Origin: Halioglobus japonicus
Lineage (GTDB): Bacteria > Pseudomonadota > Gammaproteobacteria > Pseudomonadales > Halieaceae
Direction: 5' to 3'
NCBI GenBank assembly: GCA_902705825.1
Contig: CACSIL010000002.1
Location: 145,166 to 209,165, forward strand
DNA: 64,000 nt
In this document: one piece after another, positions 35,677 through 46,038 of the stretch
Position numbering within the stretch: position 1 is the first letter of the stretch
Layout of the letters: every line of letters begins with the position of its first letter
Translations under genes and position numbers: made by a program
The notes under the pieces: generated by a model
What the model saw: the letters and a program-made list of their open reading frames with translations, nothing else
What the model was told of the DNA's origin: nothing
The model's database searches: none

Positions 35677-36966
35677 TTAAAGCTGCGCCACCACATCCAC
35701 CATAGCCGCAGTCAACGTCGCGACATCTGCAGTGCCCATCACATAGGGGGGCATCGCATACACCAGCTTGCCAAACGGGCGCACCCAAACCCCTCGCTCC
35801 ACAAACATCGGTTGCACCTCACGCAAGTCCACCGCTTCTCGCAACTCGATGACGCCTATCGCGCCCAATGTGCGAACATCCGCCACATTGGGTAAATCGC
35901 GGGCGGGTGCGAGCCCCGCAGTCAGTTCGTCATTGAGGCGCTCGACAGTGCGTTGCCAGGGCTGCGACAAGAGTAGCTGGATACTGGCCAGCGCAGTGGC
36001 GCAGGCCAGAGGGTTGGCCATAAAAGTCGGGCCGTGCATAAAGGCACCGGCCTCGCTATCGGTGATGCCACTGCTGATACGGGCATTACACAGCGTTGCC
36101 GCCAGTGTCATATAGCCGCCAGTGAGTGCTTTGCCGACACATAAAATATCCGGCACCACAGCGGCGTGCTCCAGTGCAAACAGCTTGCCGGTGCGGCCAA
36201 AGCCGGTGGCAATTTCGTCGAAAATCAGCAGTACATCGTATTCGTCACACAGGGCACGTAGCCTTACAAGGTACTGCGGTGAATAAAACCGCATGCCGCC
36301 GGCACCCTGTACCACAGGTTCTACGATAACAGCGGCAAGTTCCTCGCTGTGGTGGGCTAATAGCTGTTGCATCTCTTCGATATCGCGGTCTTCGCAGTTG
36401 GCTTCAAATGCGCAGGCTGGTGCCGGTGCAAACCGTTGCTGCGACAGTGCCGCGCCGAATAAATGATGCATGCCCGTCACGGGATCGCACAGTGACATGG
36501 CGCCAAAGGTGTCGCCGTGATAGCCATTGCGCAGTGCCAGAAACTGTTGTTTCCTGGGTTTGCCGATACTGTACCAGTACTGGATCGCCATCTTCATTGC
36601 GACTTCAACAGACACGGAGCCGGAGTCGCTGAAAAACACTCGCTCCAGGGCCGGTGGTGTGAGATCCACCAGTAATTGTGCTAACTGCACGGCGGGTTCG
36701 TGTGTCAGGCCGCCAAACATCACGTGAGACATGTTTTGCAGTTGTGATTGCACTGCCCGATTAAGCACGGGGTGGTTATAGCCGTGTATGGCGCACCACC
36801 AGGAGGCCATACCATCGATCAACTCTTTGCCATCGGCGAGCTTGAGGCGCACGCCGTCGGCACTGATCACCGGAAAGGCATCGGCGCCGCCGGTAGCCGG
36901 CGCATACGGATGCCAGATGACGGCGCTGTCAGCGCGTTGTATTGCGTCCCATGAGGAGTGTGTCAT
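35677..36966 (-). CDS. bioA: Adenosylmethionine-8-amino-7-oxononanoate aminotransferase
   Basis: 429 residues, class III PLP aminotransferase of biotin synthesis converting KAPA to DAPA with SAM as amino donor. It shows [16 protein letters not shown] (51-66), [37 protein letters not shown] (248-260), PLP Lys K279 in VGKALTGGY and [12 protein letters not shown]. Its ATG overlaps the tesA stop (ATGA), so it is translationally coupled behind tesA. The other bio genes are not in the window. Confidence 0.93.
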   Translation of the reverse strand: MTHSSWDAIQRADSAVIWHPYAPATGGADAFPVISADGVRLKLADGKELIDGMASWWCAIHGYNHPVLNRAVQSQLQNMSHVMFGGLTHEPAVQLAQLLVDLTPPALERVFFSDSGSVSVEVAMKMAIQYWYSIGKPRKQQFLALRNGYHGDTFGAMSLCDPVTGMHHLFGAALSQQRFAPAPACAFEANCEDRDIEEMQQLLAHHSEELAAVIVEPVVQGAGGMRFYSPQYLVRLRALCDEYDVLLIFDEIATGFGRTGKLFALEHAAVVPDILCVGKALTGGYMTLAATLCNARISSGITDSEAGAFMHGPTFMANPLACATALASIQLLLSQPWQRTVERLNDELTAGLAPARDLPNVADVRTLGAIGVIELREAVDLREVQPMFVERGVWVRPFGKLVYAMPPYVMGTADVATLTAAMVDVVAQL

Positions 36967-37622
36967 AACTCGGCCAGTAACTGGTTAATCGTGGGCAGCA
37001 CATTGGCCATAATGATGGGCTGGGCTTCGACCGTGGGGTGCAGGCCGTCCGGCTGCACCAGTTGCGGATTTGCGGCAACACCGTCGAGCAGAAAAGGCCC
37101 CAGTACACTGCCGGTTTCTGCGGTTACCGCAGAAAAGCTCTCGCGAAATCTCGAGGTATAGCGTGCACCGTAATTGGGAGGGATTTCCATAGGTAACACG
37201 ATAACCCTGGCGCCGCTCGCCTGAGCCATTGTCACCAGGGCTGAGAGGTTACTTTGTAATGTCTGCAGCGGGAAGCCGCGCAAGCCATCGTTACCCCCCA
37301 GTTCGATGATAACAACACTGGGGTTGTGTTCTTTCAGCAGTGCCGGAAGTCGCCGCAGCCCACCGGAGGTTGTTTCGCCGCTGATGCTGGCGTTGATCAC
37401 TGTGAACTGAGGGTATTGCGCCTGCAGTTCATCCGCAAGTTGCGCAACCCAGCCCTGTTCAAGAGACATACCATAGGCCGCACTGATACTATCTCCCAAC
37501 ACCAGAATTTTCTGCACTGGTTGTAAGTCCTGTCCGTCGGCACGCACATTTGCGGCGAGAGCCGACAGCAGGCATCCAAAAAAGAGTGAATTGCGTATAA
37601 CGCGGTAAAGGGCACGATGCAT
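36963..37622 (-). CDS. tesA: Arylesterase/lysophospholipase, TesA-like GDSL hydrolase
   Basis: 219 residues: signal peptide (1-28, ending ALAANVRA), block I GDSIS with nucleophile S45, GGNDGL (block III) and DGLHP near the end for the Asp-His pair. It is a periplasmic SGNH hydrolase acting on acyl esters or thioesters. ATG 37622 shares two bases with the ybbA start on the other strand, and the upstream extension would run through ybbA. It is followed directly by bioA with a 4-base overlap. Confidence 0.9.
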   Translation of the reverse strand: MHRALYRVIRNSLFFGCLLSALAANVRADGQDLQPVQKILVLGDSISAAYGMSLEQGWVAQLADELQAQYPQFTVINASISGETTSGGLRRLPALLKEHNPSVVIIELGGNDGLRGFPLQTLQSNLSALVTMAQASGARVIVLPMEIPPNYGARYTSRFRESFSAVTAETGSVLGPFLLDGVAANPQLVQPDGLHPTVEAQPIIMANVLPTINQLLAEL

Positions 37623-38283
37623 GATCAAATGTGACAATCTCCAGAAACGGGTTCCGATGGCGGGCGCAGAGCTTGCGATACTGAAAGGGATTACGCTGGA
37701 AATCAAGTCGGGAGAATCCGTTGCCATAATTGGGGCGTCCGGCTCTGGCAAGTCGACGCTGCTCGGCTTGTTGGCGGGCCTTGATGAAGCGACGGCGGGT
37801 AGCGTGGTGATAGACGGGACCGATCTTGGGGCGTTAAGCGAAGATGAGCGCGCGCGTTTTCGCGGGCAGCACATCGGTTTTGTGTTCCAGTCTTTCCAAC
37901 TGTTACCGGCGCTTACGGCACTTGAAAACGTGATGTTGCCGCTGGAGTTGCAGGGTCAGAACAACGTTGAGGAGCAAGCCCGGCACTACTTGCAACGTGT
38001 AGGTCTACAGGCGAGGACGGGACACTATCCCCTGCAATTGTCCGGAGGAGAGCAGCAACGGGTGGCTCTGGCGCGGGCCTTTGCATCCAAGCCTGCCATT
38101 TTGTTCGCCGACGAACCTACCGGCAACCTAGACACCACCACGGGTGAATACATTATCGACCTGTTATTTGAGCTGAATAGGGAAGAGGGCACCACGCTGG
38201 TATTAGTGACTCACGATCAGGTACTGGCCGATCTATGCCAGCGGCGTCTGCGCCTCGATGGCGGCGCGCTGGTGCAGGAGTAG
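37621..38283 (+). CDS. ybbA: ABC transporter ATP-binding protein YbbA
   Basis: 220 residues, LolD/MacB-type ATPase: Walker [10 protein letters not shown] (39-47), [18 protein letters not shown], signature [14 protein letters not shown], Walker [14 protein letters not shown] and switch LVTHD. It pairs with the FtsX-like permease encoded 6 bases downstream. The E. coli counterpart also lies divergent from tesA. AAAGGG lies 8 bases before the ATG. Confidence 0.92.
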   Translation: MIKCDNLQKRVPMAGAELAILKGITLEIKSGESVAIIGASGSGKSTLLGLLAGLDEATAGSVVIDGTDLGALSEDERARFRGQHIGFVFQSFQLLPALTALENVMLPLELQGQNNVEEQARHYLQRVGLQARTGHYPLQLSGGEQQRVALARAFASKPAILFADEPTGNLDTTTGEYIIDLLFELNREEGTTLVLVTHDQVLADLCQRRLRLDGGALVQE

Positions 38284-38289
38284 ATTCGG

Positions 38290-40764
38290 GTGTCGATGAC
38301 AGCGACAAAAATGCTGGCGCGCGATTGGCGCGGCGGCGAGTTGGGCGTGCTGGTAATGGCCCTAGTGCTAGCGGTAGGCGTTGTCTCCGGTATTAGCGCG
38401 TTTACCACGCGGCTGCAGAATGCGCTGGAACAGGAAAGCCACCGGTTTCTGGCGGCTGATCTGGTGGTAACCAGTGGTCGGGAGTTGCCGCTGGACTGGA
38501 GTCGGTCAGCCTCAGAAAAGGGGCTGCAGCACGCACTGACATTACAATTCCCCTCCATGGTCTACGTAGGGGAAGAGAGTATGGCCCTGGCGTCGGTCAA
38601 GGCTGTCACTGATGGGTATCCGATGCGAGGCGAAATTACCTACAGCACGGAACCGTTCGGCGCGGTGCGCTCGGCTGACACAGGCCCGGGGAAGGGCGAA
38701 GTTTGGCTGGATTCCCGTCTGTTTGCGTTACTCGATGTGGCGGTTGGCGATAAGGTTACTATCGGCGATGCCCAGTTTTCAGTGGCGGCTGCCGCGCGTA
38801 CTGAACCTGATCAGGCGGCGTCTTTTTACGGTTACGGCCCACGTGTTCTTATGCATTACGACGACATTCCGGCAACCGGTGTCGTGCAGCCCGGTAGTCG
38901 CGTTGAGTACCGGCAGTTGTACGCGGGTGAGACCGCCGCAATTGGTGAATTTCAGCAGTGGTTGGAGCCGCAATTACGCGATGGCCAACGCGCAGTCACT
39001 GTCGATGAAGGGCAACCGCGAATCGGCAGCGCGCTGGATCGCGCCGAGAGTTTTTTACTGTTAGCGGGCAGTTTGGCGGTGGTGCTGGCGGGCGTTGCTG
39101 TCGCGCTCGCTGCGCGGCGCTTCAGTGAGCGCCACCACGATTACGTGGCCATCATCAAAAGCCTCGGAGCAACTTCCGGTACAGTCAATCGGCTCTATGG
39201 CAGCAGCCTGATGTTGCTCGGCGTCATTGCCACTGCGCTGGGGTGTCTGATGGGCTGGGGTATACAGGCGCTGTTTTTTTCCCTGTTTGCCGAGCAATTG
39301 CCGATACAACCCGGGCCCAGTGGTGTGCGTCCCTATGCGATTGGCGCGGTGACATCACTGACCTGTTTGTTCTGCTTCGCCTGGCCGCCACTGCGTCGCC
39401 TGGCACACGCCAGTCCGTTGCGGGTGTTGCGGCGTGACCTACCGATGGAAAACCGACAGGCTATCTATGATTACGTGCTGGGACTGGTAGCGGTCACACT
39501 GTTGATGTGGTGGTACAGCGGGGACTGGAAGCTGACTCTGGCTGTGCTCGCAGGTCTCGGGCTCACTGCGGGCCTTGGCTTCTGTTTGGCTCTCACACTG
39601 CTGCGGGGCGGGCGTCTGGTGGGTATGAGCGCCGGCAGTATCTGGCGCCTGGCGCTGGCGGGTCTGCAGCGAAGGGGCACGGCCAATGCGTTGCAGGTAG
39701 TTATTTTTGCTATGGCCATCATGATGTTGCTGGTGCTTCTGCTGGTACGTACTTCGCTGATTGATGAATGGCAGGCGCAGTTACCCAGCGATGCCCCCAA
39801 TCACTTTATGATTAACATCGGTCCCGAAGATGTACAGGCCATCGAGCAGACACTGCGCGCGGAAAATATTACCAGCGAGCCATTCTTTCCGATGATTCGC
39901 GGGCGCATTATGACCGTGAAGGGCGAGGAGCTGCCCGTCACCGATGACGTGGAAGAGGGGCGTCGTCAGCGCGAGATCAATTTCACCTGGTCGGATACCC
40001 TGCCTCACGAGAACCGGCTGGTGGCAGGGGAGTGGTGGCAACCGGGCACAGAAGAAGCCCTGGTGTCGCTGGAAGAAGAGTTCGCTGCTCGCATGGGGCT
40101 TACCGTGGGTGACTCGGTGAGCTTTCTGGTCGGCTCTGCGCCACTTGAGGCGCGCGTGGCCAGTATTCGCCAGTTGCAGTGGCAGTCGATGCGGCCCAAT
40201 TTTTTCCTGGTTTTCCCGCCCCGTTTACTGGTGGATTACCCCGCAACCTTCATGACGAGTTTTCATCTGGATGAAGCCGATAAAGGCTTTCTCAATCGTT
40301 TTATACGGCGCTTTCCCACCGTGACCGTGATTGAGATGGACATCGTAGTAGAGCAGATTCGAACCATTATCAATCAGGTTTCGGCTGCGATAAATCTGGT
40401 GTTGGTGGTTATTCTGGCCGCTGGCGCTCTGGTGCTCATCGCCGGTGTGCAGGCCAGTGTCGATGCCCGGGTGCACGAGAGCGCGATACTGAGGGCGCTG
40501 GGTGCGTCGAGGCGTCTGATTCTGGGTGGCTTATTGATCGAGTTTGCCACGCTGGGTCTGTTCGCGGGCACGCTCGCGACGCTGGCAGCGGAACTGTCGG
40601 TATATATTCTGCAAACCATGGTGATGGATATGAATTACGTCCCCACGCCGTGGTTGTGGCCGGTGGGTGTTTTCAGTGGTGCGCTGGTTATTGGCGCGCT
40701 AGGTGTATTCAGCTGCCGACGGGTGGTATCTACGCCACCGGTGACGGTATTGCGAGAGTTGTAA
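38290..40764 (+). CDS. ybbP: FtsX-like ABC permease YbbP
   Basis: 824 residues with about ten membrane segments and two FtsX-type permease domains (about 250-380 and 695-810), separated by large periplasmic regions. The ending CRRVVSTPPVTVLREL is typical. It is the partner of YbbA; the transported molecule is unknown, and the family is linked to moving lipids or acting with periplasmic hydrolases such as TesA. Start is GTG 38290 or ATG 38296. Confidence 0.9.
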   Translation: MSMTATKMLARDWRGGELGVLVMALVLAVGVVSGISAFTTRLQNALEQESHRFLAADLVVTSGRELPLDWSRSASEKGLQHALTLQFPSMVYVGEESMALASVKAVTDGYPMRGEITYSTEPFGAVRSADTGPGKGEVWLDSRLFALLDVAVGDKVTIGDAQFSVAAAARTEPDQAASFYGYGPRVLMHYDDIPATGVVQPGSRVEYRQLYAGETAAIGEFQQWLEPQLRDGQRAVTVDEGQPRIGSALDRAESFLLLAGSLAVVLAGVAVALAARRFSERHHDYVAIIKSLGATSGTVNRLYGSSLMLLGVIATALGCLMGWGIQALFFSLFAEQLPIQPGPSGVRPYAIGAVTSLTCLFCFAWPPLRRLAHASPLRVLRRDLPMENRQAIYDYVLGLVAVTLLMWWYSGDWKLTLAVLAGLGLTAGLGFCLALTLLRGGRLVGMSAGSIWRLALAGLQRRGTANALQVVIFAMAIMMLLVLLLVRTSLIDEWQAQLPSDAPNHFMINIGPEDVQAIEQTLRAENITSEPFFPMIRGRIMTVKGEELPVTDDVEEGRRQREINFTWSDTLPHENRLVAGEWWQPGTEEALVSLEEEFAARMGLTVGDSVSFLVGSAPLEARVASIRQLQWQSMRPNFFLVFPPRLLVDYPATFMTSFHLDEADKGFLNRFIRRFPTVTVIEMDIVVEQIRTIINQVSAAINLVLVVILAAGALVLIAGVQASVDARVHESAILRALGASRRLILGGLLIEFATLGLFAGTLATLAAELSVYILQTMVMDMNYVPTPWLWPVGVFSGALVIGALGVFSCRRVVSTPPVTVLREL

Positions 40765-40830
40765 GTTGACGGCGGAGTTTACGGGTTGACGATGGCCACA
40801 ACATTGCAGCCTTGAAGAGCAGGCGTCGAG

Positions 40831-41457
40831 TTACGTGGAGGAATAACTGACGCCGTCGAGAAATATTTGTACACCGAGCTTCACCTGCCGCTGTAAATCG
40901 ATGTGGCGCTCGAATAGCTCCGGCGCATCGACCAGCAGTGTCGATAGCCCATAGATACTGGACCAGGCCGCATTGGCCATGTAGGCGATATCATCTACCC
41001 GCCGAAACACACCGCTTTCCACGCCATGCTGCATGATGTCCTGCACCAGTTGCAGGGTATCGCGACTGGCTTTGCGCAACTCGGGGTATTTGACAGTAGG
41101 CTGTACCGTCGGTCCAAACATCAGTTTGAATAGCTGCGGGTTCTGCGCCGCATAATCCACGTACGTCTGGGCAAACGCGAGCAGTTGCTCCTGTGGGCAG
41201 TCGCCGGTGGTGGCTGCGGCGTCGCGCAGGGCATCAAGCAGGTCGCGATAGCCGTTGGTAGCCATCGCTGCCAGCAACTCGCTCTTGTCAGAAAAGTGAC
41301 GATAGGGTGCCGTTTGCGACACGCCTACCGCACGGGCCAGTGCGCGCAGACTCAATTCATCGACACCGTGCTGCTGTAACTGCTCGATAGCAGTACTGAG
41401 CAACTCAGCGCGAAGATTCCCATGGTGATAGCTTTTTGAAGTGGCAGTATTCGTCAT
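40831..41457 (-). CDS. TetR-family regulator (second)
   Basis: 208 residues. The helix-turn-helix lies at about 15-60 ([20 protein letters not shown] then [12 protein letters not shown]). The C-terminus, with [25 protein letters not shown], is of the WHG-type ligand domain. It is convergent with ybbP. Upstream lies a palindrome GGGTAACCC (41507-41515) that could be part of its operator. No divergent target gene is present, so its regulon is elsewhere or it only controls itself. Confidence 0.85.
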   Translation of the reverse strand: MTNTATSKSYHHGNLRAELLSTAIEQLQQHGVDELSLRALARAVGVSQTAPYRHFSDKSELLAAMATNGYRDLLDALRDAAATTGDCPQEQLLAFAQTYVDYAAQNPQLFKLMFGPTVQPTVKYPELRKASRDTLQLVQDIMQHGVESGVFRRVDDIAYMANAAWSSIYGLSTLLVDAPELFERHIDLQRQVKLGVQIFLDGVSYSST

Positions 41458-41781
41458 GTCGTTAGCTTAACCCAAAAGGCGTGAGAGCTGGAACTTGCTC
41501 TTTCATGGGTAACCCTTTTGCGCCTAATTGGCAGGGTATTAGAAGTATGCAATGTATCGCAGAGGATACAGTGGCAAATCGGGAGACTAGTTGCTGAGTG
41601 TGCCGTGTAGTTGCTGCTCGCTTCAATCACAGAGTCGCGATGCGAGGCGAGCGGCAGCGATAGCACTCTGCGGCAAATGGCTGTTTCAGTTGAGCAAGCA
41701 GGATAGCATCACTGCCGCTCGCCGTTGGACCACCGCAGAAATGGGCCAATCCAATAGTGAATCAGCCCAATCAAAAAAGCC
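41458..41781. other. Spacer between the TetR start and the mdh stop
   Basis: 324 bases. It contains the TetR promoter side with repeated TAACCC motifs (about 41468-41515), then hairpin element 2 at 41646-41723, then about 58 bases to the mdh stop with no clear terminator. No gene is seen. Confidence 0.5.
41646..41723 (+). repeat. 78-bp hairpin element, copy 2 (26-26-26 layout)
   Basis: Arms 41646-41671 and 41698-41723 pair at 20 of 26 positions: 12 contiguous pairs at the outside (GGCGAGCGGCAG), then GAT, one isolated pair, and CTGC at the loop. The loop 41672-41697 is 26 nt, the same as copy 1. The core 41673-41700 (GCAAATGGCTGTTTC then AGTTGAGCAAGCA) is 24/28 identical to copy 1. It lies 59 bases after the mdh stop. 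The arm sequence is unrelated to copy 1 apart from GGC at the outside and TGC at the inside. Confidence 0.8.
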
Positions 41782-42762
41782 CTACGGCAGCAAGTGCTTA
41801 ACCGCGTCGCGCTCCTCTGCCAGTTCCTGCTCAGTGGCAGCCAGCTTCTCACGGCTGAAATCACCGATCTCAGCGCTCTGCACGATCGTCCACTCGCCAT
41901 CACTGCAACGACAGGGGAAGGAGTAAATCAGGCCTTCCTGAATGCCGTAAGAACCATCAGATTGAACACCCATGGAAACCCAGTCATCACCGTCTGTGCC
42001 CAGTGCCCAGGAGCGCACGTGACCGATGGCAGCGTTGGCAGCAGAGGCGGCCGAGGAGGCGCCGCGAGCCTTGATAATGGCGGCACCACGCTGTTGCACT
42101 ACCGGGATGAAATCGTTTTCATACCACTGCTGGTCGACCAGGCTGATTGCAGATTCGCCATCAACCTTGGCATTAAACAGGTCGGGATACTGGGTGGCCG
42201 AGTGGTTGCCCCAGATTGTCATATTGGTTACATCGTTGACTGTCTTGCCGGTCTTGAGCGCAATTTGCGTTTTCGCCCGGTTGTGGTCCAGCCGTGTCAT
42301 CGCGGTGAAGTTGCGTGGATTGATGTCCGGGGCATTGCGCTGTGTGATCAATGCATTGGTATTGGCGGGGTTGCCGACAACCAGTACCTTGATGTTGCGG
42401 CTGGCGTGGTCGTTGATCGCTTTACCCTGTACAGAGAAAATAGCGGCGTTGGCTTCCAGCAGATCCTTGCGCTCCATACCGGGTCCGCGTGGACGCGCAC
42501 CAACCAGCAGGGCGTAATCAGAATCCTTGAAGCCGATATTGGGGTCGTCGGTGCAAACGATGCCAGCCAGCAGAGGAAATGCGCAGTCTTCGAGTTCCAT
42601 TTTAACGCCGTCGAGCGCTTCCAATGCCGGTGTAATATCCAGCAGTTGCAGAATCACAGGCTGGTCATCACCCAGCATGGCGCCGGAAGCTATACGGAAA
42701 ACAAGAGCATAGCCAATCTGGCCAGCTGCGCCGGTTACAGTCACGCGAACAGGTTGTTTCAT
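41782..42762 (-). CDS. mdh: Malate dehydrogenase
   Basis: 326 residues of the cytosolic-type bacterial MDH. It shows [12 protein letters not shown] (9-20) for [23 protein letters not shown], the substrate Arg in [34 protein letters not shown] and catalytic His in [12 protein letters not shown]. It oxidises malate to oxaloacetate in the TCA cycle. GAGGA supports ATG 42762; the longer frame adds 72 non-family residues. Confidence 0.95.
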   Translation of the reverse strand: MKQPVRVTVTGAAGQIGYALVFRIASGAMLGDDQPVILQLLDITPALEALDGVKMELEDCAFPLLAGIVCTDDPNIGFKDSDYALLVGARPRGPGMERKDLLEANAAIFSVQGKAINDHASRNIKVLVVGNPANTNALITQRNAPDINPRNFTAMTRLDHNRAKTQIALKTGKTVNDVTNMTIWGNHSATQYPDLFNAKVDGESAISLVDQQWYENDFIPVVQQRGAAIIKARGASSAASAANAAIGHVRSWALGTDGDDWVSMGVQSDGSYGIQEGLIYSFPCRCSDGEWTIVQSAEIGDFSREKLAATEQELAEERDAVKHLLP

Positions 42763-43070
42763 GGGAGAGTGATCCTCATAAATGAATTGATGCCCAAATA
42801 AGCGGCGGACATTGTCGTGGCAAAACGGCGAAATTACAAGTTGAGCGCGTCCGGGGAGGGAATTCGAAAACACCGCACGGTATTTCGGGACGCCCGCTGA
42901 CAGCGGCCTCTTATCACTACTGCGGCGGTTTTGGTTGCGCTGATGGGGTTTGAGCGGTGCAAATGTGGCCATGATCAACGATAGTTCGTCAATTCACTGG
43001 TACGCAACTGGACGCGACCAAGTACTAGCAAGTAAAATGCCCGCCAAATCAAGCACTAACGGCAATCACT
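42763..43070. other. 308-base divergent promoter region, mdh/ttcA
   Basis: No gene is seen. It holds the mdh leader on the minus strand and a possible ttcA promoter on the plus strand (see the entry at 43009). There is no clear operator. Confidence 0.4.
43009..43038 (+). promoter_or_regulatory. Possible ttcA-ccm promoter
   Basis: TGGACG (43009-43014), an 18-base spacer and TAAAAT (43033-43038), 32 bases before the GTG of ttcA. It is a moderate match to sigma-70. Confidence 0.35.
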
Positions 43071-43913
43071 GTGCGCGAACTAACCCGCAAAGACAAACTC
43101 GAATTCAACAAGCTACAGAAGCGCTTGCGCCGCAACGTGGGCAAAGCTATTGCCGATTACAACATGATCGAGGACGGTGACAAAGTCATGGTCTGCGTGT
43201 CTGGTGGCAAGGATTCCTATGGCATGCTGGATGTGCTGGTCAATCTGCGCCAGAGCGCGCCGGTGGATTTCGAACTGATCGCGGTCAATCTGGACCAGAA
43301 ACAGCCCGGCTTCCCCGAGGAAGTGCTGCCTGCGTATCTCTCCGCGATGGATGTTCCTTATTACATTCTGGAGAAGGATACCTACAGCATTGTGAAGGAA
43401 GTCGTGCCGGAAGGTAAAACCACCTGCGGCCTGTGTTCACGATTGCGACGCGGCAGCCTGTACGGGTTTGCCCAGGATATAGGCGCCACCAAGATTGCCC
43501 TGGGGCACCACCGCGACGATATAGTCGAAACCCTGTTTCTGAATATGTTCTTTAACGGCAAGCTCAAGGCCATGCCGCCAAAACTGCTGAGTGACGACAA
43601 ACAGAATGTCGTGATTCGCCCGCTGGCCTACTGCAAGGAAAAGGATCTGGCTCGGTACTCCCAGTATAGGGAATTCCCGATAATCCCCTGTAATCTGTGT
43701 GGTTCACAGGAGCACCTGCAGCGAGTACAGGTCAAAGCGATGCTGGAGCAGTGGGAGAGGGAGTATCCGGGGCGCACCGAGTCGATATTTCGCAGCATCT
43801 GCCACATCTCGCCGTCCCAACTGGGTGATCGCAAACTGTTTGATTTCGAAAGCCTGCGCATAGAACGCGATGCTGAGCTGCACGTACCTGCGATCCAGGT
43901 GGTTAACCTCTAG
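43071..43913 (+). CDS. ttcA: tRNA 2-thiocytidine biosynthesis protein TtcA
   Basis: 280 residues. PP-loop SGGKDS (44-49), [14 protein letters not shown]119 and C122 in [16 protein letters not shown] and a second Cys pair C207/C210 in PCNLCGSQ. It thiolates cytidine 32 of certain tRNAs using an Fe-S cluster and ATP. The start is GTG. The stop shares one base with the ccmA GTG, tying it to the cytochrome c maturation operon. Confidence 0.95.
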   Translation: MRELTRKDKLEFNKLQKRLRRNVGKAIADYNMIEDGDKVMVCVSGGKDSYGMLDVLVNLRQSAPVDFELIAVNLDQKQPGFPEEVLPAYLSAMDVPYYILEKDTYSIVKEVVPEGKTTCGLCSRLRRGSLYGFAQDIGATKIALGHHRDDIVETLFLNMFFNGKLKAMPPKLLSDDKQNVVIRPLAYCKEKDLARYSQYREFPIIPCNLCGSQEHLQRVQVKAMLEQWEREYPGRTESIFRSICHISPSQLGDRKLFDFESLRIERDAELHVPAIQVVNL

Positions 43914-44530
43914 TGTCCGCAGACAGCGCAGGGGCGCCTGTGCTGGCGGCCCGGTCACTGTGCCTGGAGCGCGGTGGGCGTGAGTTGTTCCACGACCTGT
44001 CCTTTGATATCTGCGCCGGTCAGTTGTGGCAGATTGAGGGCGCCAATGGCGCGGGTAAAACCAGCTTGTTGCGTATTCTGTGCGGCTTGTCCCGGTACGG
44101 TTTTGACGGACAGGTAGAACGCCATGTTCCTCTGCTCTATCTGGGGCACCAGAGTGCGCTGAAAGCGCTGTTGACGCCCAGGGAAAACCTCGCTTTTCAC
44201 GTCAGTGGTGACAGTCGCTACGAGGACGAGAAGATCGAATCTGCGTTGTCGCGCGTTGGCCTGTACGGCTATGAAGACGTTGCCAGCCATACGCTGTCCG
44301 CTGGCCAGCACCGGCGGGTCAACCTTGCGCGGCTGCTGCTGTCGGATGCGCCGCTGTGGTTGCTGGATGAGCCATTCACTGCTATCGATAAAGCGGGTGT
44401 AGAAGAATTGGAGGCTTTGCTGGTATCACAGGTGGCGGCAGGCGGGTCGGTCGTGATGACGTCTCATCAGACGTTAAATGTCGACTGTGATGTCCGTTTT
44501 CTGAACCTTACCACCGGGTTGGTGGCGTGA
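43913..44530 (+). CDS. ccmA: Heme exporter ATP-binding protein CcmA
   Basis: 205 residues: Walker A GANGAGKTS, signature LSAGQHRRVNLARLLL, Walker B PLWLLDEPFTAIDKAG and MTSHQ. It drives the CcmABCD complex that releases holo-CcmE. GTG start overlapping the ttcA stop by one base; its own stop overlaps the ccmB start (GTGA). Confidence 0.93.
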   Translation: MSADSAGAPVLAARSLCLERGGRELFHDLSFDICAGQLWQIEGANGAGKTSLLRILCGLSRYGFDGQVERHVPLLYLGHQSALKALLTPRENLAFHVSGDSRYEDEKIESALSRVGLYGYEDVASHTLSAGQHRRVNLARLLLSDAPLWLLDEPFTAIDKAGVEELEALLVSQVAAGGSVVMTSHQTLNVDCDVRFLNLTTGLVA

Positions 44531-45213
44531 CGGCGCCCGGGGCCGGCCAGTTTTGTATGAGGCTGTTGCGTCGGCAGTTGCTGCTGGCGGTAAGGCGCCC
44601 GCTGGAGATCGGCAACCCTCTGCTATTTTTTGCCATGGTGGTATCCCTGTTTCCACTGGGGCTGGGCCCATCTCCCCAGACGTTGGCCGACTTTGCGCCC
44701 GGAGTGCTGTGGATTACCGCTTTGCTGTCCAACCTGTTGACGTCCGATGCGGTGTTTCGCAGCGATTTTGATGACGGTAGTCTGGAGCAATTGTTGCTGG
44801 CGCCACAGCCGCTGTATCTGTCAGTGTTGGCATACATCGGCGCGCACTGGATCACCACCGGGCTGTTGTTGGCCATCGTGTCACCCGTGTTTGCGCTGAT
44901 GTTGAATTTACCGGGGCAGGGGATTGCTGCGCTGATGGCCAGTTTGTTGATCGGCACGGCGCTGCTGAGCCTGATTGGTGGTATTGGTGCGGCGCTCACC
45001 GTCGGGCTCAAGCGTGGGGGGATGCTGATTTCACTGTTGATCCTGCCGCTGTATATGCCCGTACTTATATTTGGTACTGCAGCGGTGCAGGCGGCGGTCA
45101 CGGGTTTTCCCGCGGGACCGTACCTGGCCATTCTTGGTGCGATGCTGTGTTTGGCTATCGCGCTGGCACCTGTGGCGATGGCCGCTGGATTGAGGATAAG
45201 TATTGATGCGTGA
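44527..45213 (+). CDS. ccmB: Heme exporter permease CcmB
   Basis: 228 residues with six membrane segments. It contains ALLSNLLTSDAVFRSDFDDGSLEQLLL and LILPLYMPVLIFG, which mark CcmB. It is the membrane partner of CcmA in cytochrome c maturation System I. Start GTG overlaps the ccmA stop by 4 bases. Confidence 0.92.
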   Translation: MTAPGAGQFCMRLLRRQLLLAVRRPLEIGNPLLFFAMVVSLFPLGLGPSPQTLADFAPGVLWITALLSNLLTSDAVFRSDFDDGSLEQLLLAPQPLYLSVLAYIGAHWITTGLLLAIVSPVFALMLNLPGQGIAALMASLLIGTALLSLIGGIGAALTVGLKRGGMLISLLILPLYMPVLIFGTAAVQAAVTGFPAGPYLAILGAMLCLAIALAPVAMAAGLRISIDA

Positions 45214-45291
45214 CAATCTTTTATCGTTGAACACGTGCGCGACGGACATTTGGTTGTCCGGCGCGGCACGCTCTGTATAATTGCCGCGGCA

Positions 45292-46038
45292 ATGTGGCCT
45301 ATTTTTCATAAGTTCGGATCCCCTCCCTGGTTGTACTCCATCTCCGGTGCCATCCTGCGTTGGCTGTTGCCCATCACGCTGATCGCACTGATAACCGGAG
45401 CGATCTGGGGCCTGCTGTTTACGCCTGCTGAGAATGTACAGGGAAACAGTTACCGCATTATCTATATTCATGTGCCCGCTGCTGTCGTGGCGCTTGCGGG
45501 CTACTATGTGATGGCGCTCGCGGGAGCTGTCAGCCTCATCTGGCGGATGAAAATGGCCGATGTGGCGATGAAGGCAGCTGCGCCTGTGGGGGCGGCCTTT
45601 ACGTTTATCGCACTTTTTACCGGCGCAGTCTGGGGCAAGCCGACCTGGGGCACCTGGTGGGTGTGGGATGCGCGGATTACGTCCATGCTGGTGTTGCTGT
45701 TCCTGTATCTGGGCGTGGTGGCGCTGTATGAAGCATTCGACAACAAGGAGGCAGCGGGTAAGGCCTGTGCCGTCCTCAGCCTGGTGGGCATGGTGAATAT
45801 TCCGATTATCTACAAGTCTGTAGATTGGTGGTACTCACTGCACCAGGGTGCTTCCATCAAATTCACCGGTGAGACCAGTATCCACAGCAGCATGCTGTAC
45901 CCTCTGTTGCTGATGATTGCCGCTTTTTACGCACTGTTTACCTGTTGCCTGCTGCTCAACATGCGCGCGGAGTTGCTGCAGCGTGAGCAGCGCACGCAGT
46001 GGGTGCGAAAACTTATCGACAAAGAAGTGGTCAATTGA
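45292..46038 (+). CDS. ccmC: Heme-handling protein CcmC
   Basis: 248 residues with six membrane segments and the tryptophan-rich heme motif WGTWWVWDARIT near 118-129, flanked by His residues. It presents heme to CcmE. I start at MWPIFHKFGSPPW, matching the family N-terminus, rather than at GTG 45235. The 78 bases after ccmB carry no clear ribosome binding site. Confidence 0.92.
   Translation: MWPIFHKFGSPPWLYSISGAILRWLLPITLIALITGAIWGLLFTPAENVQGNSYRIIYIHVPAAVVALAGYYVMALAGAVSLIWRMKMADVAMKAAAPVGAAFTFIALFTGAVWGKPTWGTWWVWDARITSMLVLLFLYLGVVALYEAFDNKEAAGKACAVLSLVGMVNIPIIYKSVDWWYSLHQGASIKFTGETSIHSSMLYPLLLMIAAFYALFTCCLLLNMRAELLQREQRTQWVRKLIDKEVVN

Noticed and set aside
35525-35788. An 87-codon minus-strand frame across hairpin element 1
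   Set aside because: It runs into bioA in another frame and depends on the inverted repeat; no coding signature.
35505-41723. The two hairpins as integron attC sites
   Set aside because: No GTTRRRY/RYYYAAC boxes, no integrase, and they are in the same orientation but 6 kb apart with normal core genes between.
41794-42801. A 335-codon open frame on the plus strand opposite malate dehydrogenase
   Set aside because: It lies wholly antisense to mdh, has no ribosome binding site of note and no recognisable domain; it results from mdh codon composition.
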